A stretch of DNA of 64,000 bases from Semisulcospira habei (GCA_036245525.1 BTPG01000005.1:177353539-177417538), one strand, 5' to 3'; positions 39,150-51,158 are shown, counted from the stretch's first letter. Notes: generated by a model from the letters alone, not told the origin. Numbers and translations are program-made.

Positions 39150-40500
39150 CTAGAACAGTACACAAGTAGGTTGTTTCCCTTTTCGTGCGTTTTTAGAACC
39201 AGGTCAACAGCTCAGTCATGTTTGCTGTATTTTCTCTTATTAACCCATGCAAGCACACAGAAGCACGATTGCATAATATGAGCTCTCCAATTAGAAACAC
39301 AAATAGCCATGCACGAGCAACAAAAGCGCATTTTTTGGTTTGAATTGAGAAAACAATTGCACGCTGTGCAACGCAGAAGCCTACTTTCTTTTTCTACCGG
39401 AAAACCTTTGCACAAAAAATTAATACGCATCCTAGTGAAATAGTTCACACACTAATAGTTTCTTGGCATCTTTCAAGGCCCATGTTCCACACATACATAC
39501 ACATAAAATGAAGATGAGATTGCCTGAGACTGACGTATGCCTAGAGCATGAGACTGAACAAAAAGTAAACACAGTGCGCGCGTCGAGCACGGACTACGGG
39601 CAGTATCGCCAGCAAACCTGTGGAAGAGGCTAATCGTGTTACTGCCGTAACTAGTCGGTCCAGAGTTTATTATGTGCAAGGCTGCATGGGCTAATGCCAA
39701 TCCGGCCATGCATCTTGCTAGTAGAGTTCGGCTCCATTCTGTTACATAATCAGACGGACTGACTGAGGCTCGCTCGAGCGAGAGACAATGACTGTATGAG
39801 CCTGAGAAGAGACGTTACAGGCGCGGATCTGCAATTGGGGGGGGGGGTGTGTGTGTGTCAGTCTCCGACACAATGTTACAATATTAGACCTATAACCGAG
39901 TTCCGCCGCTCGACGCATATAATAGTTCCACCGATAAGCCGGCAGAACTACATAACTTGCGTGAGCTTGCCGGCGTACTAAGGAACTCGATTGCCGGGAA
40001 AAGTCGACCGACTTGAAAAAAAACTACGCGGACGGATTCCGCGGCAACTGCCGATCATCGGCCGGTTGCAGGGGCCTTTACTGTGGTTCGCACCGCCCGC
40101 GGAAACAAAATGTCCTGTCAGGGTCAGTCTCCCCGGCTGTGCGTTCACTCACGTCAAGTTATGCCGGTGACGTGCATTAGACAACAATTTTTGTTGTTGT
40201 TTTGTTTTGTTTGTTTGTTTTGGTATCTCTGACCATACACACACGGACCTGCCGGGTAGTTGTAGCCGCCGTAGGCTGGAGCGGAGAGATCAAGTTGCTA
40301 ATACTAGCCGGGACTCAGTGCCGCGGACTCGGAAGAACTGAGCGGCTTTGACTCACCACTGAAGCCGCGATGCGTCATCTCAATTGTGCGTCGGCTGATG
40401 CTGGCGCACAGCTGTACGTGTGCAGTAGATTACCATGCGAAGGCCTGTCACAACTGAACTGATTTGTTCTCATCGATGAGTGTCCGTCTTGTAATGTCAG
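39150..40500. promoter_or_regulatory. CpG-rich 5' flank of the carns1-like gene (candidate promoter region)
   Basis: Upstream of the start-codon exon the sequence between about 39560 and 40490 is visibly richer in CG dinucleotides than most of the window (for example around 40020-40080). No TATA box is placed with confidence. A direct repeat around GACCGACTTGAAAAAAAA occurs at 40006-40030 and again at 40827-40850. Promoter status is inferred from position and composition only. Confidence 0.3.
39840..39860. repeat. G-run followed by (GT)6
   Basis: Short low-complexity patch in the 5' flank of the carns1-like gene. Confidence 0.8.
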
Positions 40501-40517
40501 TCCAAATCCCGGCTCAT

Positions 40518-41370
40518 GACTAAATGCAAATCCGCTGCGCCACCGCGTGCGCGCGGCCACTCTACCGGCATAACTAGCTCAAGTCAGAATACAAGGGAGG
40601 AAACGAAGCACCGCTGACACCCACGAAATTCTAGTTGTGGCCGAAAGTATCCCGGACCTCTTTCAACATCTAGAGTTGAACGTTAAACCCTTTAGTAGAG
40701 TGCCGTGAAAGAGGACACTCTGCACTGCTGTGCCGGCATCATCCTTTGTTTGCCGTGTCATCGAGTCAGTTTACTCCGTTACAGAAAGTCGAAGCGAATT
40801 ACTAGTGACTCTCGATTGGGAAAAGTTGACCGACTTGAAAAAAAATACGCGGCCAGACTCCATTAAAGTAGAGCTTTTTCAGGCTGGGGGAAATACATAC
40901 TGAGGTAAAAGCGATTGCTGTGTGCAGGTCACAACTCAGTGAGTCGGCAAGTCCACAGTAAGACGCACTCTTGTTTTAATTTCAGTGGATATGCTAATTT
41001 ACATAAACCAATGAAAAATGAGCATAAGGCGTATTTTCGGCTACATCTAAAACCCAACAAATCGACATCTGCTAAAATGATGCTTCAGTGACTGTGCAAA
41101 AAGTCTTGATACTAAATCACTTTTCAGTGATCAGAGCAGGACAAGGCTCAATAGCAAAATATCTACAGAGTTTGTTCAGTCGAGGTTTTAGGTGGATGGT
41201 TGCTTCGTGCGTTGAAACGAACTGCTCTGGAATCACAGTGCTTCGCCTCTTTGCGTGCCTTCAGTCGTTTCCTCCCTTGTATTCTGACTTGAGCTATTTA
41301 CGCGGTGGACGCGCGCACGCGGTGGCGCAGCGGATTTGCATTTAGTCAAAGCACCACTCGTCAGGCCCCT
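40518..41370. mobile_element. ~0.85-kb element with ~90-bp terminal inverted repeats
   Basis: Left arm 40518-40606 (GACTAAATGCAAATCCGCTG, AGCTCAAGTCAGAATACAAG, GGAGGAAACGA) is the reverse complement of 41266-41349. Internal 40607-41265 has no recognisable coding sequence. The terminal sequence is shared with the foldback at 29780-29962, which looks like the same family with the interior lost. Confidence 0.85.
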
Positions 41371-41639
41371 ATGCGTGACATGTATGAATTGGTGTGAATG
41401 AAAACTGATATACAAGCTGTCGATCCAAGGTTGTTCATGCACCGTAAGGCAGTTCAGTATCACTTGAATAAAATAAAAATGCCGCACTGAGGCTCGGCCG
41501 GATGAGTTGCCGCCGGCACTGCGCAGACTAACGTCGGGCGACCCGAAACAAGGCTTGTAGGCTGATGTACGTGGGCTCACTTTTTAATGGATGCTAGCAC
41601 AAAGCTAAATGGAAAACAAGACCACGATGTAGCCCCCCC

Positions 41640-41808
41640 CCCCACCCCCCCTGCCCAGAAGTGAGACCGTTGTTTTGCCCACGTTGGACCTGTTGTCTGG
41701 AACTCCTTACCTATAGACATCAGACATTCTTACTCGTTCACTGCCTTTAAATCTGCCCTAAAGACCCACCTGTTCGATACCCCAATGTAGCTCAGTTCTT
41801 TGTCATTA

Positions 41809-41866
<58 letters not shown>

Positions 41867-42040
41867 CGCGCGCGCGTGCGCGTGCGCGCGAGTGTGTATT
41901 GTAGAATCCGTTGTTTCTCAGTTTGGTTTTATGACCCCCTCGGCCACTCCCACTCTTTATTTGTAAAGCGCTTAGAGCTTATTTAAGGATAAGCGCTATA
42001 TAAGTTGCCATTATTATTATTATTATTATTATTATTATCT
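41640..42040 (+). mobile_element. CR1-type LINE 3' fragment
   Basis: Plus strand encodes WNSLPIDIRHSYSFTAFKSA then LKTHLFDTP, the usual RT C-terminus, followed by a 3' UTR with a (GT)n(GC)n tract (41814-41893) and the end AAGCGCTATATAAGTTGCC (ATT)n at 42010-42038. Confidence 0.85.
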
Positions 42041-42264
42041 TTACCATTGCCACAGTAAACTATTAAAGATTCGGCATTCACTGAAAGAGACCCTATACGT
42101 ATTTGTGTTGTACTTCAGTCGGATAAGTTCCCATGCACACAGCCGGTGCTCTTTCCATCTGTCAGTAGGCCTACTAGTCATCCTACAAGCCCTGCTTCAC
42201 TAAATCCCTTCAGTTTATTGAAATCGATTGACCACAAGCGCAGTGCCACTCTATATAATATTTC

Positions 42265-42265
42265 G

Positions 42266-42304
<39 letters not shown>
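42265..42304. repeat. (AAT)n, 3' tail of the CR1 copy
   Basis: About 13 AAT repeats, which form the 3' terminus of the minus-strand LINE. Confidence 0.9.
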
Positions 42305-42305
<1 letters not shown>

Positions 42306-42369
42306 ATGGTATTTATATGGCGCATTTCTCATATTTATAATATAACTCAATGCGCAGGTGAAAACAACA

Positions 42370-42560
<191 letters not shown>

Positions 42561-44640
42561 TGCAGGGGTGTGTGTACAGAAATACCGTAGAGATTACACG
42601 AAAGTCTGCGAGCCGTGAGAAAAAGTAAGTTTTTAACTTTGCTTTGAACTGCGTAAGGGTGGAGGTATTTCTCAGCTCAGTCGGTAAGGAATTCCAATTT
42701 AAAGGAGCAGTATATCTGAAAGAGCGTTCACCGGCAGATTTGAGATGGAACTTTGAGAAGTTTCGCTCCCGATGAACGCAGTGATAGCGAGGGCTGGTAA
42801 GTAATTAGCCTGGAGGAAAGGTACGACGGAAGACTGCCATCAAAGTGGCGGTATGCCGCAAGGGTCGCTATCTTAAACTTTATGCGGGATTGAATTGGAA
42901 GCCAGTCAGTGAAGGTCTTTCAGTATAGGGATTACGTGGTCTCGTCAGTTTTCGCCTGCGCTTCACAAGCCTTGACGATTATTTTGAACGCGCTGAAGGC
43001 GGTTGATCTGCTCAGATGGAAGACCAAAAAGCAGAGAATTGCGGCACTGAGTAGTCAAGACGGCTCGTGACTAAAGCATTCACTAACTTTGCACTGGCAG
43101 ATTCAGAAAGAGTGTGTCGGAGCGATGCGTCTCAGAGGGTATGAAACACCACGACAGGTTTCACCGACGTGATCCTGCATACTCAAAGTCTTATCGGGCT
43201 TGACACCTAGATATTTGACCGAAGACTGAAATGGAATATCAGTGTTATCTATGCGTAAAGACTAAGTGTGAATTTGTTGAAGCCGGGACATTGAGCCAAC
43301 GGGCAGTAACTGTTTTTTTTTTTTTCTTCATAAGTTTGTTACTGTCCATCCATGTCGTGACATCGTCAACACAAGACTTGATGTCAGTTTCAACAGACTG
43401 AAATTCCCCAGGTGGACTACTCTGAGAGATTTCAGTGTCATCGGCATACTTATGATAAGAACACAGATGGCTGGAAATAACACTGATCTGACAGCGGTTG
43501 TGAATACAACGTAAACAAATACAGGGCCTAAGATAGAGCCCTGAGGCACTCCAAACTCCAGAATGGAAGGTCTAGAGACACTGTCTTTTACCCCTAGAAA
43601 CTGGTACCGATCGGAAACGTAAGATTCAAACCAACAGAGAACCGTTTCACGCAGGCCAAAGGTGATTTCAAGCCTCTTCAGGAGAATGGAATGGTCCAGC
43701 GTATCGAAAGCAGCGCTGAGATCCAACAGGGCCACAAAGGAGTCAAGTCTCTCATCTGCTTTACAAAGCAAGTCATTTAGAACACTCAGCACCGCTGTCT
43801 CCTGGCTGTGATCTTTCCTATAGGCGGATTGATACACTTCCAACAGACCATTCACCTCAAAGTGTTCCAGCGGAGCTGTTGTAATGTTGTAAGTCAACTT
43901 TCTCCAGTACCTTAGAAATGAATGGTAGTTTTTCAGGGTACTTCTGTCCAAGCCTGGTTTTTTTTTTAGCGACGAGGTAACAACAGCCTGTTTGAAAGAT
44001 TTTGGAACAGTTCGGGCTGACAGAGACTTGTTTACAATATCAGCAATCGACGGTACAAAATCGCTGATGCATTGCGTTTGGAAACAAGTCGGAACAGGAT
44101 CCAACATGCAAGTTTTTGTTGGAGACTTTTCAATTATGGCAGCGATTTCGCTTTCTGTAACAGATTTGAACTTTGCAAAACATGGACCATCATAAACAGC
44201 AAAAAACGGGTGGATCACACTGCTTAGCATCTAAGTTCTCACGCAGCAAATTTGATTTTGTCAGTGAAAAAAATCACAAAATGTATGCGGCAGTTCAGTG
44301 TTAGCACGTACCCAATGTAACGATGCACGAATGAGTACATGCTAAATTTGCTCAGACTAAGTGAGTTACACCGACACATAGTAGTTCAACATGACAATAC
44401 TGTGTAGTGCATTAATATCGTCGCTGACATAGGCCTACCCTGCCTTTTCGTACTAACTTGGCCGTATGCAGTGCATCGTCGCAGCTCGCATCGTCTTTCG
44501 TACCAAATCCGGGCACAGACCACATTAACATGTTTAGCCTTCATTCGCTTCCGGGTCAGCTTGATACCCTAGATTTGTGCAGAATCAATACCCATTGCAA
44601 TTCAGGGGCGGATCGGGAGAGGGGGGTCAGGGTTTCAGGA

Positions 44641-44830
44641 CCCCCCCAAAAAAAAAAAAGAAAAAAGAAGAAGAAATAAAAACACCAAAAAAACAAAAAA
44701 CAACCAAAAACCAACCAAAAAACCCCACAGACAAAAACAAAACAACAACAACAACAACAAAACCACCAAACAAACAAAACAAAAACAAAACAACAACAAC
44801 AACACAAAAAACAACAAGAAAGGCAAAGTC
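44641..44830. repeat. A/C-only low-complexity tract
   Basis: About 190 bp composed almost only of A and C (a few G, a single T near its start), with (CAA)n patches at 44745-44760 and 44792-44803. Confidence 0.9.
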
Positions 44831-45957
44831 CTTAGGCTCACGTGTATGACCGATCCACACATGTGTGACAATAAGTAAATCCATGTTTTCTCAAAATTTA
44901 ATCAGTTTCACACATCTGTCAAACCCCCGTGACCCTTGACTTTTGCGATGATTCGACTAAATTATTATACATAGGAAGGTCTTATCATCAGCTACCTTTT
45001 GTGCCAAATTTGTTGAAAAGTTTGCAAAAATGTTGATAATAACTACAATTCTATATAAAAAATATAAACATTGACATTTTATATACATTTGTCGACCTCT
45101 TGTCACCCTCGACCTTTTCCGAGGCGTCATCCAAATTAGCATGCATAGATAAGTCTTACCATCAGGTATCTTTGTACCAAGTTTGGGTTTGAAGTTGTGA
45201 ATAGTAATTGAGAAAAAAAAATTCTTGTCAAAATATGGCTATATTGGACCTATTTCCTGAGCTCTTGTGAACTTTGACCTTTCCGAGGTGTCATCCAAAT
45301 TAGTATGCATAGATAGGTCCTACCATCAGGTATCTCTGTACCAAGTTTGGGTTTGAAGTATTTGAGAAAATACATCTTTTGTCAAAATATGGTTATTTTG
45401 GACCTATTTCCTGAGCTCTTGTGACCCTTGACCTTTCAGAGGCGTCAGCCAAATTAGTATGCATAGATAGGTCTTACCATCAGGTATCTCTGTACCAAGT
45501 TTGGATTTGAAGTTGTGAATAGTATTTGAGAAAATACACCATCTGTCAAAATATGGCTATTTTGGACCTATTTCTCCTGAGCACTTGTGACTCTTGACCT
45601 TTGTGAGGGATTAACCAAATTGGTATGCATAGAAAGGTCATACCATCAGGTATCTGTGCACCAAGTTTGGGTTTGAAGTTGTGAATAGTATTTGAGAAAA
45701 AATAAATTATGTAATAATATAGCTATTTTTGACCTTTGTGAGAGGTCACTGAAATTGGTAAGTTTAGAAAGGCCTTGCCAAAACAGTATCCTTGGGCCAA
45801 ATTTTGAAGACTGTGGCTTGAATAGTCTCCGAGAAAATGCCAACGTTAAAGTTTTTACCACGGACGACGGCGGACGGACGACAGACTACGGACGACAGAC
45901 GACGGACGACCACTGGCCCAGAACATACTCACTTTTGCTTCGCACTTGAGCCAAAAA
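44812..45957. repeat. ~170-bp tandem repeat element, fullest copy
   Basis: Five to six units, each with TTGACCTTT, GGTCATCCAAATTAGTATGC, ATAGGTCTTACCATCAGGTA, CTGTACCAAGTTTGG, GAATAGTATTTGAGAAAA and TTTTGTCAAAATATGGCTAT. The start (AAGGCAAAGTCC, GGCTCACGTGTATGACC) and end (AAAATGCCAACGTTAAAG, (ACGGACGAC)n, CCACTGGCCCAGAACATACT) are shared with copies at 6528, 8243 and 11485, so it moves or is copied as a unit. No coding sequence. Confidence 0.88.
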
Positions 45958-46004
45958 TTCTTTAAAACGCTACAACAAAGTCCCTTTTTGGGGTGTTTGG
46001 ACCA

Positions 46005-46205
46005 CCCCGCCCCCCCCCCCCCACGCACCCCCACCCCTCCGTGTTTGATTGTTTGGCGAGTTTCGACACACATACGCCCCCCTCCCCGCCCCCCAGCTAA
46101 AAGGATATATTGTGTTTTGGGGGAAACAAATTTGTATTTGCTTTCATTGCCCCTCCCCTCCTCCACAAACACGCCTTTTCTCTCTACCCCCTCCCCCCCC
46201 CCACC
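46005..46205. repeat. C-rich low-complexity stretch
   Basis: Several C-runs (46011-46022, 46078-46093, 46188-46202) within a pyrimidine-rich region that also contains an AGGTAAATGATCCGCCCC-like phrase seen again in different form near 55870. Confidence 0.7.
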
Positions 46206-46402
46206 ACCACCACTGGAAGAAGGTCGTGGCGTCGTGTGGAGGCCTTTGTGTCAGGTTGAAGGTCCCCTCCAAAAAAAAAAAGTTGGACCCCCCCCTCGAG
46301 GTAAATGATCCGCCCCTGCAACTCTTGCCCATGCTTTACCACGAGTCTTCACTGCGTGTCAATGGAAATACGTCTTTTTGTTTTTAAATCATTTAAGCTA
46401 AA

Positions 46403-46571
46403 TTAACCCTGTTAGCACCAACACCCTACAGCAGAAGAATGATTGACCATGATAATTCAAGGGTAGTGCCTGATTTGCTAGGCGCCTTCATGCGCCAAGC
46501 TCATCCGGGACTACACTTCAATTATCATGGTCAATCCATCCTGATGTAGGGCGTTGGGGCTAAATGTGTTT
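46403..46571. mobile_element. Hairpin MITE, type B
   Basis: TTAACCCTGTTAGCACC at the left; stem at about 46445-46540 with apex GCTAGGCGCCTTCATGCGCC; right end GGGGCTAAATGTGTT. Closest to the 38548 copy. Confidence 0.82.
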
Positions 46572-46651
46572 ACACACTAACCTAGTCAGAAATGATCGAG
46601 ATACTACAAAGAAGATGGAAAGACTGATAGATTAAACTGATGTTTGAACTA

Positions 46652-46784
46652 TCTGAAAGCGCCAAGCTAATCTGGCACTACCCTTGAATTATCATGGTCA
46701 ATCCATCTGTTGCAAGTGGTAAATAGTCATTAAGTAACACTTCCTAAATTCGGGAAATGCGCCAATGGCGCTAAAATGGTTAAT
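46652..46784. mobile_element. Right-half hairpin MITE remnant
   Basis: Starts GCGCCAAGCTAATCTGGCAC and continues with the type-B right flank to AAAATGGTTAA; the left arm is missing. Confidence 0.75.
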
Positions 46785-46824
46785 TATCGATCTCCACAGA
46801 ACAAATGCGATCTACCTTGCTAAA

Positions 46825-46832
46825 TAAAACAA

Positions 46833-46875
<43 letters not shown>
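46825..46875. repeat. (AAAT)n microsatellite
   Basis: About 12 AAAT/AATA units. Confidence 0.95.
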
Positions 46876-47078
46876 AGGTGCATGTTCCGCAGGCAACTGA
46901 CATAAAAAGGCAAAAAGACAAACACTGAAACAAGCAAGCAAGCAAACAAATTACATATTGCATAAGATTTTAGTTTTCTAACCCCTGTGCTACCAGTGGA
47001 CGCAAATTTTGTTTTTGAAATATTTGTCAACGCCAAAGAACCCCAACCGTACAAGCAACAGGAATGCAAAGTGATGTC

Positions 47079-47292
47079 AACCCTTATCCGGCATCCTGAT
47101 ATACTATTGCTTGAAGTTCCTGTGACTGATAGTTCAAGGGTGGGTTCCAGAATAGATTGGCGCCTGAGGCTCCAAGCTATTCTGATATCACCCTTGAAAG
47201 AAAATGGTTGATCTATCTCCTAATTTGTAACGTAGCCTTCATAGGACAATAAGCAAATTAAAAAAAAAATCAGCCTCAGGATTAATGGAATT
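47079..47292. mobile_element. Hairpin MITE, type C
   Basis: Core at 47130-47199 (TTCAAGGGTGGGTTCCAGAA, apex GGCGCCTGAGGCTCC). Arms match 27213-27426 (ATCCTGATATACTA-TGCTTGA, GTAGCCTTCATAGGACAAT). Confidence 0.82.
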
Positions 47293-47595
47293 TAAACCAG
47301 ACGCTGAGCTCACCCTGTGTACCCGTCTGGTAGTAAAGATTCTGGAATGATTGCCCTGTAGACGTTGTGAACAATCCACAGTAGAACTTCACTCATCCCT
47401 TGTTGTGTAGGTTACAGCCATCCAGGCTGTCTCAGAACATGCTTCTTCTTCCCCTCAAAGCCTTCTCCACAGTCAGAGCAACTAAGGCGACCGTCTGGAG
47501 ACCATGCGACAGTAGACCGTGACCAAAGCTCCGCTCTCCTGCCTTCTCGAGTGACTCACACAGCTCGAAAAAACCAAAGGCATGCGATGATGGAT
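47293..47595. other. No feature recognised
   Basis: A minus-strand stretch contains SCSDCGEGFEGKKKH, which could be a zinc-finger-like scrap, but the frame is short and broken. Confidence 0.25.
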
Positions 47596-47773
47596 GCGTC
47601 ACTGGTCACCTCTTAACACGGTTAGGTGCTATTATATACTGACAAGTAAAAGAAATGCGACATTTTTGGAACCATCGGAAACACTACAGTGTTTCCAATG
47701 GTTAAAAAAAATGTCGAATTTCTTTTGCTCGTCAGTATACTACTACCCTGTGTTAAGAGATGACCAATGACGT
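47596..47773. mobile_element. ~180-bp near-perfect palindromic MITE, Tc1/mariner-like
   Basis: Arms from GCGTCACTGGTCACCTCTTA to the centre near 47687 are mirrored to TAAGAGATGACCAATGACG. The inner arm reads TATACTGACAAGTAAAAGAA with TA steps, like Tc1/mariner-type ends. A related shorter copy is at 16810-16905. Confidence 0.85.
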
Positions 47774-48130
47774 AACGACCATCCCATTCCTGTGGAAGAA
47801 ACACAATAAACATTAAGTAAAGCGGGCTCCATAGCGGGCTTTGATTGATACAATTCGCCGATACAACGGGTTATCAATGTTGTATTGCCTCAACCAAACT
47901 TGTCTACCCTTCACAAACCATAATGTGACTGAGTAGGCACAAGTACCGCAATCCATGTGATCAAGTAGGCAAACGTACCTTTGAGCGTAACGAAAGGAGC
48001 TCGCCTGCGTACAAAGGAGAAAAAGAGCAGAAACGTCTTGCATTTTACGACATTCACACTTAGTAATTTAATTTAGTCCTTTTGTTTAGCATCATTGTAA
48101 GACATGCTAAAACATTTATAAATTAACTCT

Positions 48131-48470
48131 TAACCCATTCAACACTGACGCACTACAGCAGGAGATGGGTCAACCATGATAATTCAAGGGTAGTGCCAAG
48201 AAGTACCCAACGGAGAAAGAAACACGCTTAGAAAAAACGGTACAACACAATGTATTAATATTTCGGGTAAATACCCTTTGTCAAAATAGACAAACAAACA
48301 GAGACATTATTTGCTACTTATCTTCAGATGCAGAAGGAATGTGGCCTGTCGGCGCCAAGCTAAGCTGGCACTACCCTTGAATTATCATGGTCGATCCATC
48401 CCCTGCAACTGGTGCATAGTCATTAGATGACGCCTTAAAAAATTGGGAAATACGGCCCTCGGGCTGAATG
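48131..48470. mobile_element. Hairpin MITE, type B, split by a foldback fragment
   Basis: The left half runs TTAACCCATTCAACACTGAC to TTCAAGGGTAGTGCCAAG (about 48200). The right half resumes CCTGTCGGCGCCAAGCTAAG at 48347 and ends near 48465. The interrupting 48201-48346 segment is from the foldback family of 9070-9500. Confidence 0.85.
48201..48346. mobile_element. Foldback-family segment inserted in a hairpin apex
   Basis: AAGTACCCAACGGAGAAAGA, GTACAACACAATGTATTAAT, AATACCCTTTGTCAAAATAG and CTACTTATCTTCAG-TGCAGAAGGAATGTGG match one arm of 9078-9200. Confidence 0.88.
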
Positions 48471-48620
48471 CCCCCTCGAGTTAAACTCTCAAAACTACAT
48501 AAATGACTTTCATTTTGCCATTCTATGTGTATCAACGAAGTCATATATATTTTGGAATGCGTACATAGAGATCCGGATCTGTATACTGTCTGCAATCCTC
48601 TTGCTATTTCTAGGGGGCGG

Positions 48621-48832
<212 letters not shown>

Positions 48833-49194
48833 TGGGGTGGGGGTTGGCGGTGACGGTTGTGGTAGTTCGAAGGTTACGCGTTGGGGTTACTAGTTGCTTA
48901 TAAATACATTTCATTTCTATTGACAGTACTGTTGAAACATCGGGCTCACCTCAGTTCATGTTCATATAACTTCCAGCCAGGATATCAAACATCAAACACA
49001 TACTCCACATCGATCCCCTGCTCCCTGCGATCAGTGCAGGCCGAAACTTACGGCTTGTTAACTTATGAACTAAACGGCGAAACAATCAGCTGTCTTCCTT
49101 TATGACAGCGGCCGGGAGACTGAGGAGGGCTACTGCACTGCTGCTGGGCTGTGATTCAGTGGCCGGAGCCGGGTGCGATGTGTGACCATCTTAC

Positions 49195-49380
49195 CTTGTG
49201 CGAAGTTGAAGAACACAGCTGTGATGTATTCCCTGTGTGTAAAGAACGCTGATGTGACGTTCTTTGCCCTATGACGCCAACTTGATGAAAGATCAATGTC
49301 TTCCCACAATAAGAGTCTGACTCGCCGAGTCATGTGTGGACCATAACTCTGGTACAGGAGAAAATCGGTCACGCCAAAGG
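49195..49380 (-). CDS. Candidate exon of unknown assignment, possibly upstream carns1 exon
   Basis: A 186-nt segment, open between an AG at 49382-49381 and a strong CACAAG|GTAAGATGG donor, encodes a stretch with FLLYQSYGPHMTRRVRLLLW. The LLxQSYxPxxxRRVxLLL pattern is reminiscent of N-terminal regions of CARNS1 proteins, but I am not certain. A 26-nt micro-exon candidate (48004-47979, ACGCAG| ... |GTACGT) fits its outgoing phase. The phases do not then join 39149-38960, so another exon would be needed. Confidence 0.3.
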
Positions 49381-49848
49381 CTCAACAACATGAAACCGCA
49401 ATATTACGTGACAATAAAATGGACAAGAGTGAAATACTCTCAGAGAACCAGACCTTCCTTGTCTCGTAGGGGTCGTGGCTTTGACATAAAGCAAGCAAAA
49501 ATATGCCCAGATAAATTTCAGCTCCTCTGACCTCTTTCACAATGGAGCGCATCACTACAGGATAAAAAAAAGCCTCGTTGACATAAATCTTGCAGACTAC
49601 ATTCAGCGTGCACCGGATCCCATAACCTGTGGGACACTGAAGCTGTACCAGAAGAGAACCATCTATCAAGCCCTCCGGACGCTAGGGGACTGGAACCATC
49701 TCAGTGCCTCTGAGCAGCAACATCTGCTCGCTCCTTAGTTCAGAACTTGACTCGACTGTAGTGTTCACCATCTGCAGTCAGCCGCCACTCACCCGTAAAG
49801 CCCCTTGCCAACTATGTGAATAGTTCTAACATTTTCACTTTCACACCT

Positions 49849-50069
49849 TTAACCTATATCATACTGAGGCTAAAAGCTTATTTGTACACTGCCATATGCA
49901 CACTACATTATAGTACTTACAGATAAAGATATAGACCAATGGCTTTAGTTCAAGGGTGGTGCCAGAATAGCTTGGCGCCTAGAGGCGCCAAGCTATTTTG
50001 GCACTACCCTTGAACTATTTTAGTCAAACTTATTTCACACACTGGTGTATTCCGAATGATAAAGGTTAA
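49849..50069. mobile_element. Hairpin MITE, type A (inverted)
   Basis: TTAA at 49849-49852 and 50066-50069. Core at 49948-50017 is a near-perfect palindrome around GGCGCCTAGAGGCGCC. Arms are the reverse complement of the 1994 and 4328 copies. Confidence 0.9.
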
Positions 50070-50189
50070 TCGGCACTACCCGGTGCACATCATCGCAGAG
50101 CCATATACCATTCATCTGAACCTGACTCAAGATTCATGATGTTATTGTCCCAACAGCGATAGTCTTGTTACAGCTCACAACTCCTTCAT

Positions 50190-50376
50190 CACCAACTCCA
50201 CTGGTTGCCTGTCCCTGCTAGGATTGACATTATAACATTCTCTCACTGACATACACTGCTCTCTTTGACTGTGGACCTGTCTATCTCTCTGATCTGTTGC
50301 ACATTTACACTCCATCCAGACAGCTACGATCTTCATCTGACACCCGCACTCTTTTTGTTCCCTCTGCCAAAACCAA

Positions 50377-50377
<1 letters not shown>
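50190..50377 (+). pseudogene. LINE C (CR1-type), left part of a split copy
   Basis: Plus strand encodes HHQLHWLPVPARIDIIT, then GPVYLSDLLHIYTPSRQLRS and TLFVPSAKTK. It stops at the (AAT)n tail of LINE A and resumes at 54009 with KSFGRRFFSYQSP, the expected continuation of this conserved C-terminal region. Confidence 0.8.
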
Positions 50378-50418
<41 letters not shown>

Positions 50419-50955
50419 ATTTATATAGCGCTTAATCTTAATCAAAAGCTCTAAGCTCTTTATAATCTGTACAAAAAAGTAAAAATACAATGACATATGC
50501 ACATAACAAACAAAACACAATACCCGAACAAACCACATTTACAATGAACTAAACAACAATGCATACATAATATGTTCTAATTAACATTCAGTCTAAACAA
50601 GGAGGATTACAGAACTACAACTAAGGCATCAAATACTGGCAGTTATTCAAAGTAAAGCTTAAAGAGGTGAGTTTTCAACGACCTCTTGAAGTCAGAGACA
50701 GACTCACTGTTACTGACCTCAAGAGGAAGTGTATTCCATAACCCTGGGGCTTGATAAACAAAAGTGCGCTGACCAAATGTTTTAGTTTGAACAGAAGGTA
50801 CACACAACTTCCGTTTATCAGGAGAGGAGCGGAGCTCACGAGAGGGCGTATATACGTGCAGCAAAGAGAACAAGTATTCTGGGCTGGTGCCTGAAAGGCG
50901 GTTAAACAGATTGACATAACTTTGTATTGAATACGTGAGGACACAGGTAGCCAGT

Positions 50956-51158
50956 GAATGAATGAATGAATGAATGAACGAATGATACTTTATTTCTCAA
51001 GGATGGAAACAATAGGCGCACAGGCCTCTTTTCGTGTTTGTCCTTGCTAAACTACAACATTAAAAACAACATTAAAACATGTTAACAGCACAGACAAGCG
51101 GCTACACCCAGAGGTCACTTGTGTTACATTCCGATATAAGTTCACAAGTCGCTGAAGG

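Noticed and set aside
44458..44884. Hydrophobic Cys/Phe/Leu-rich minus-strand frames suggestive of membrane proteins
   Set aside because: Complement of the A/C-only low-complexity tract.
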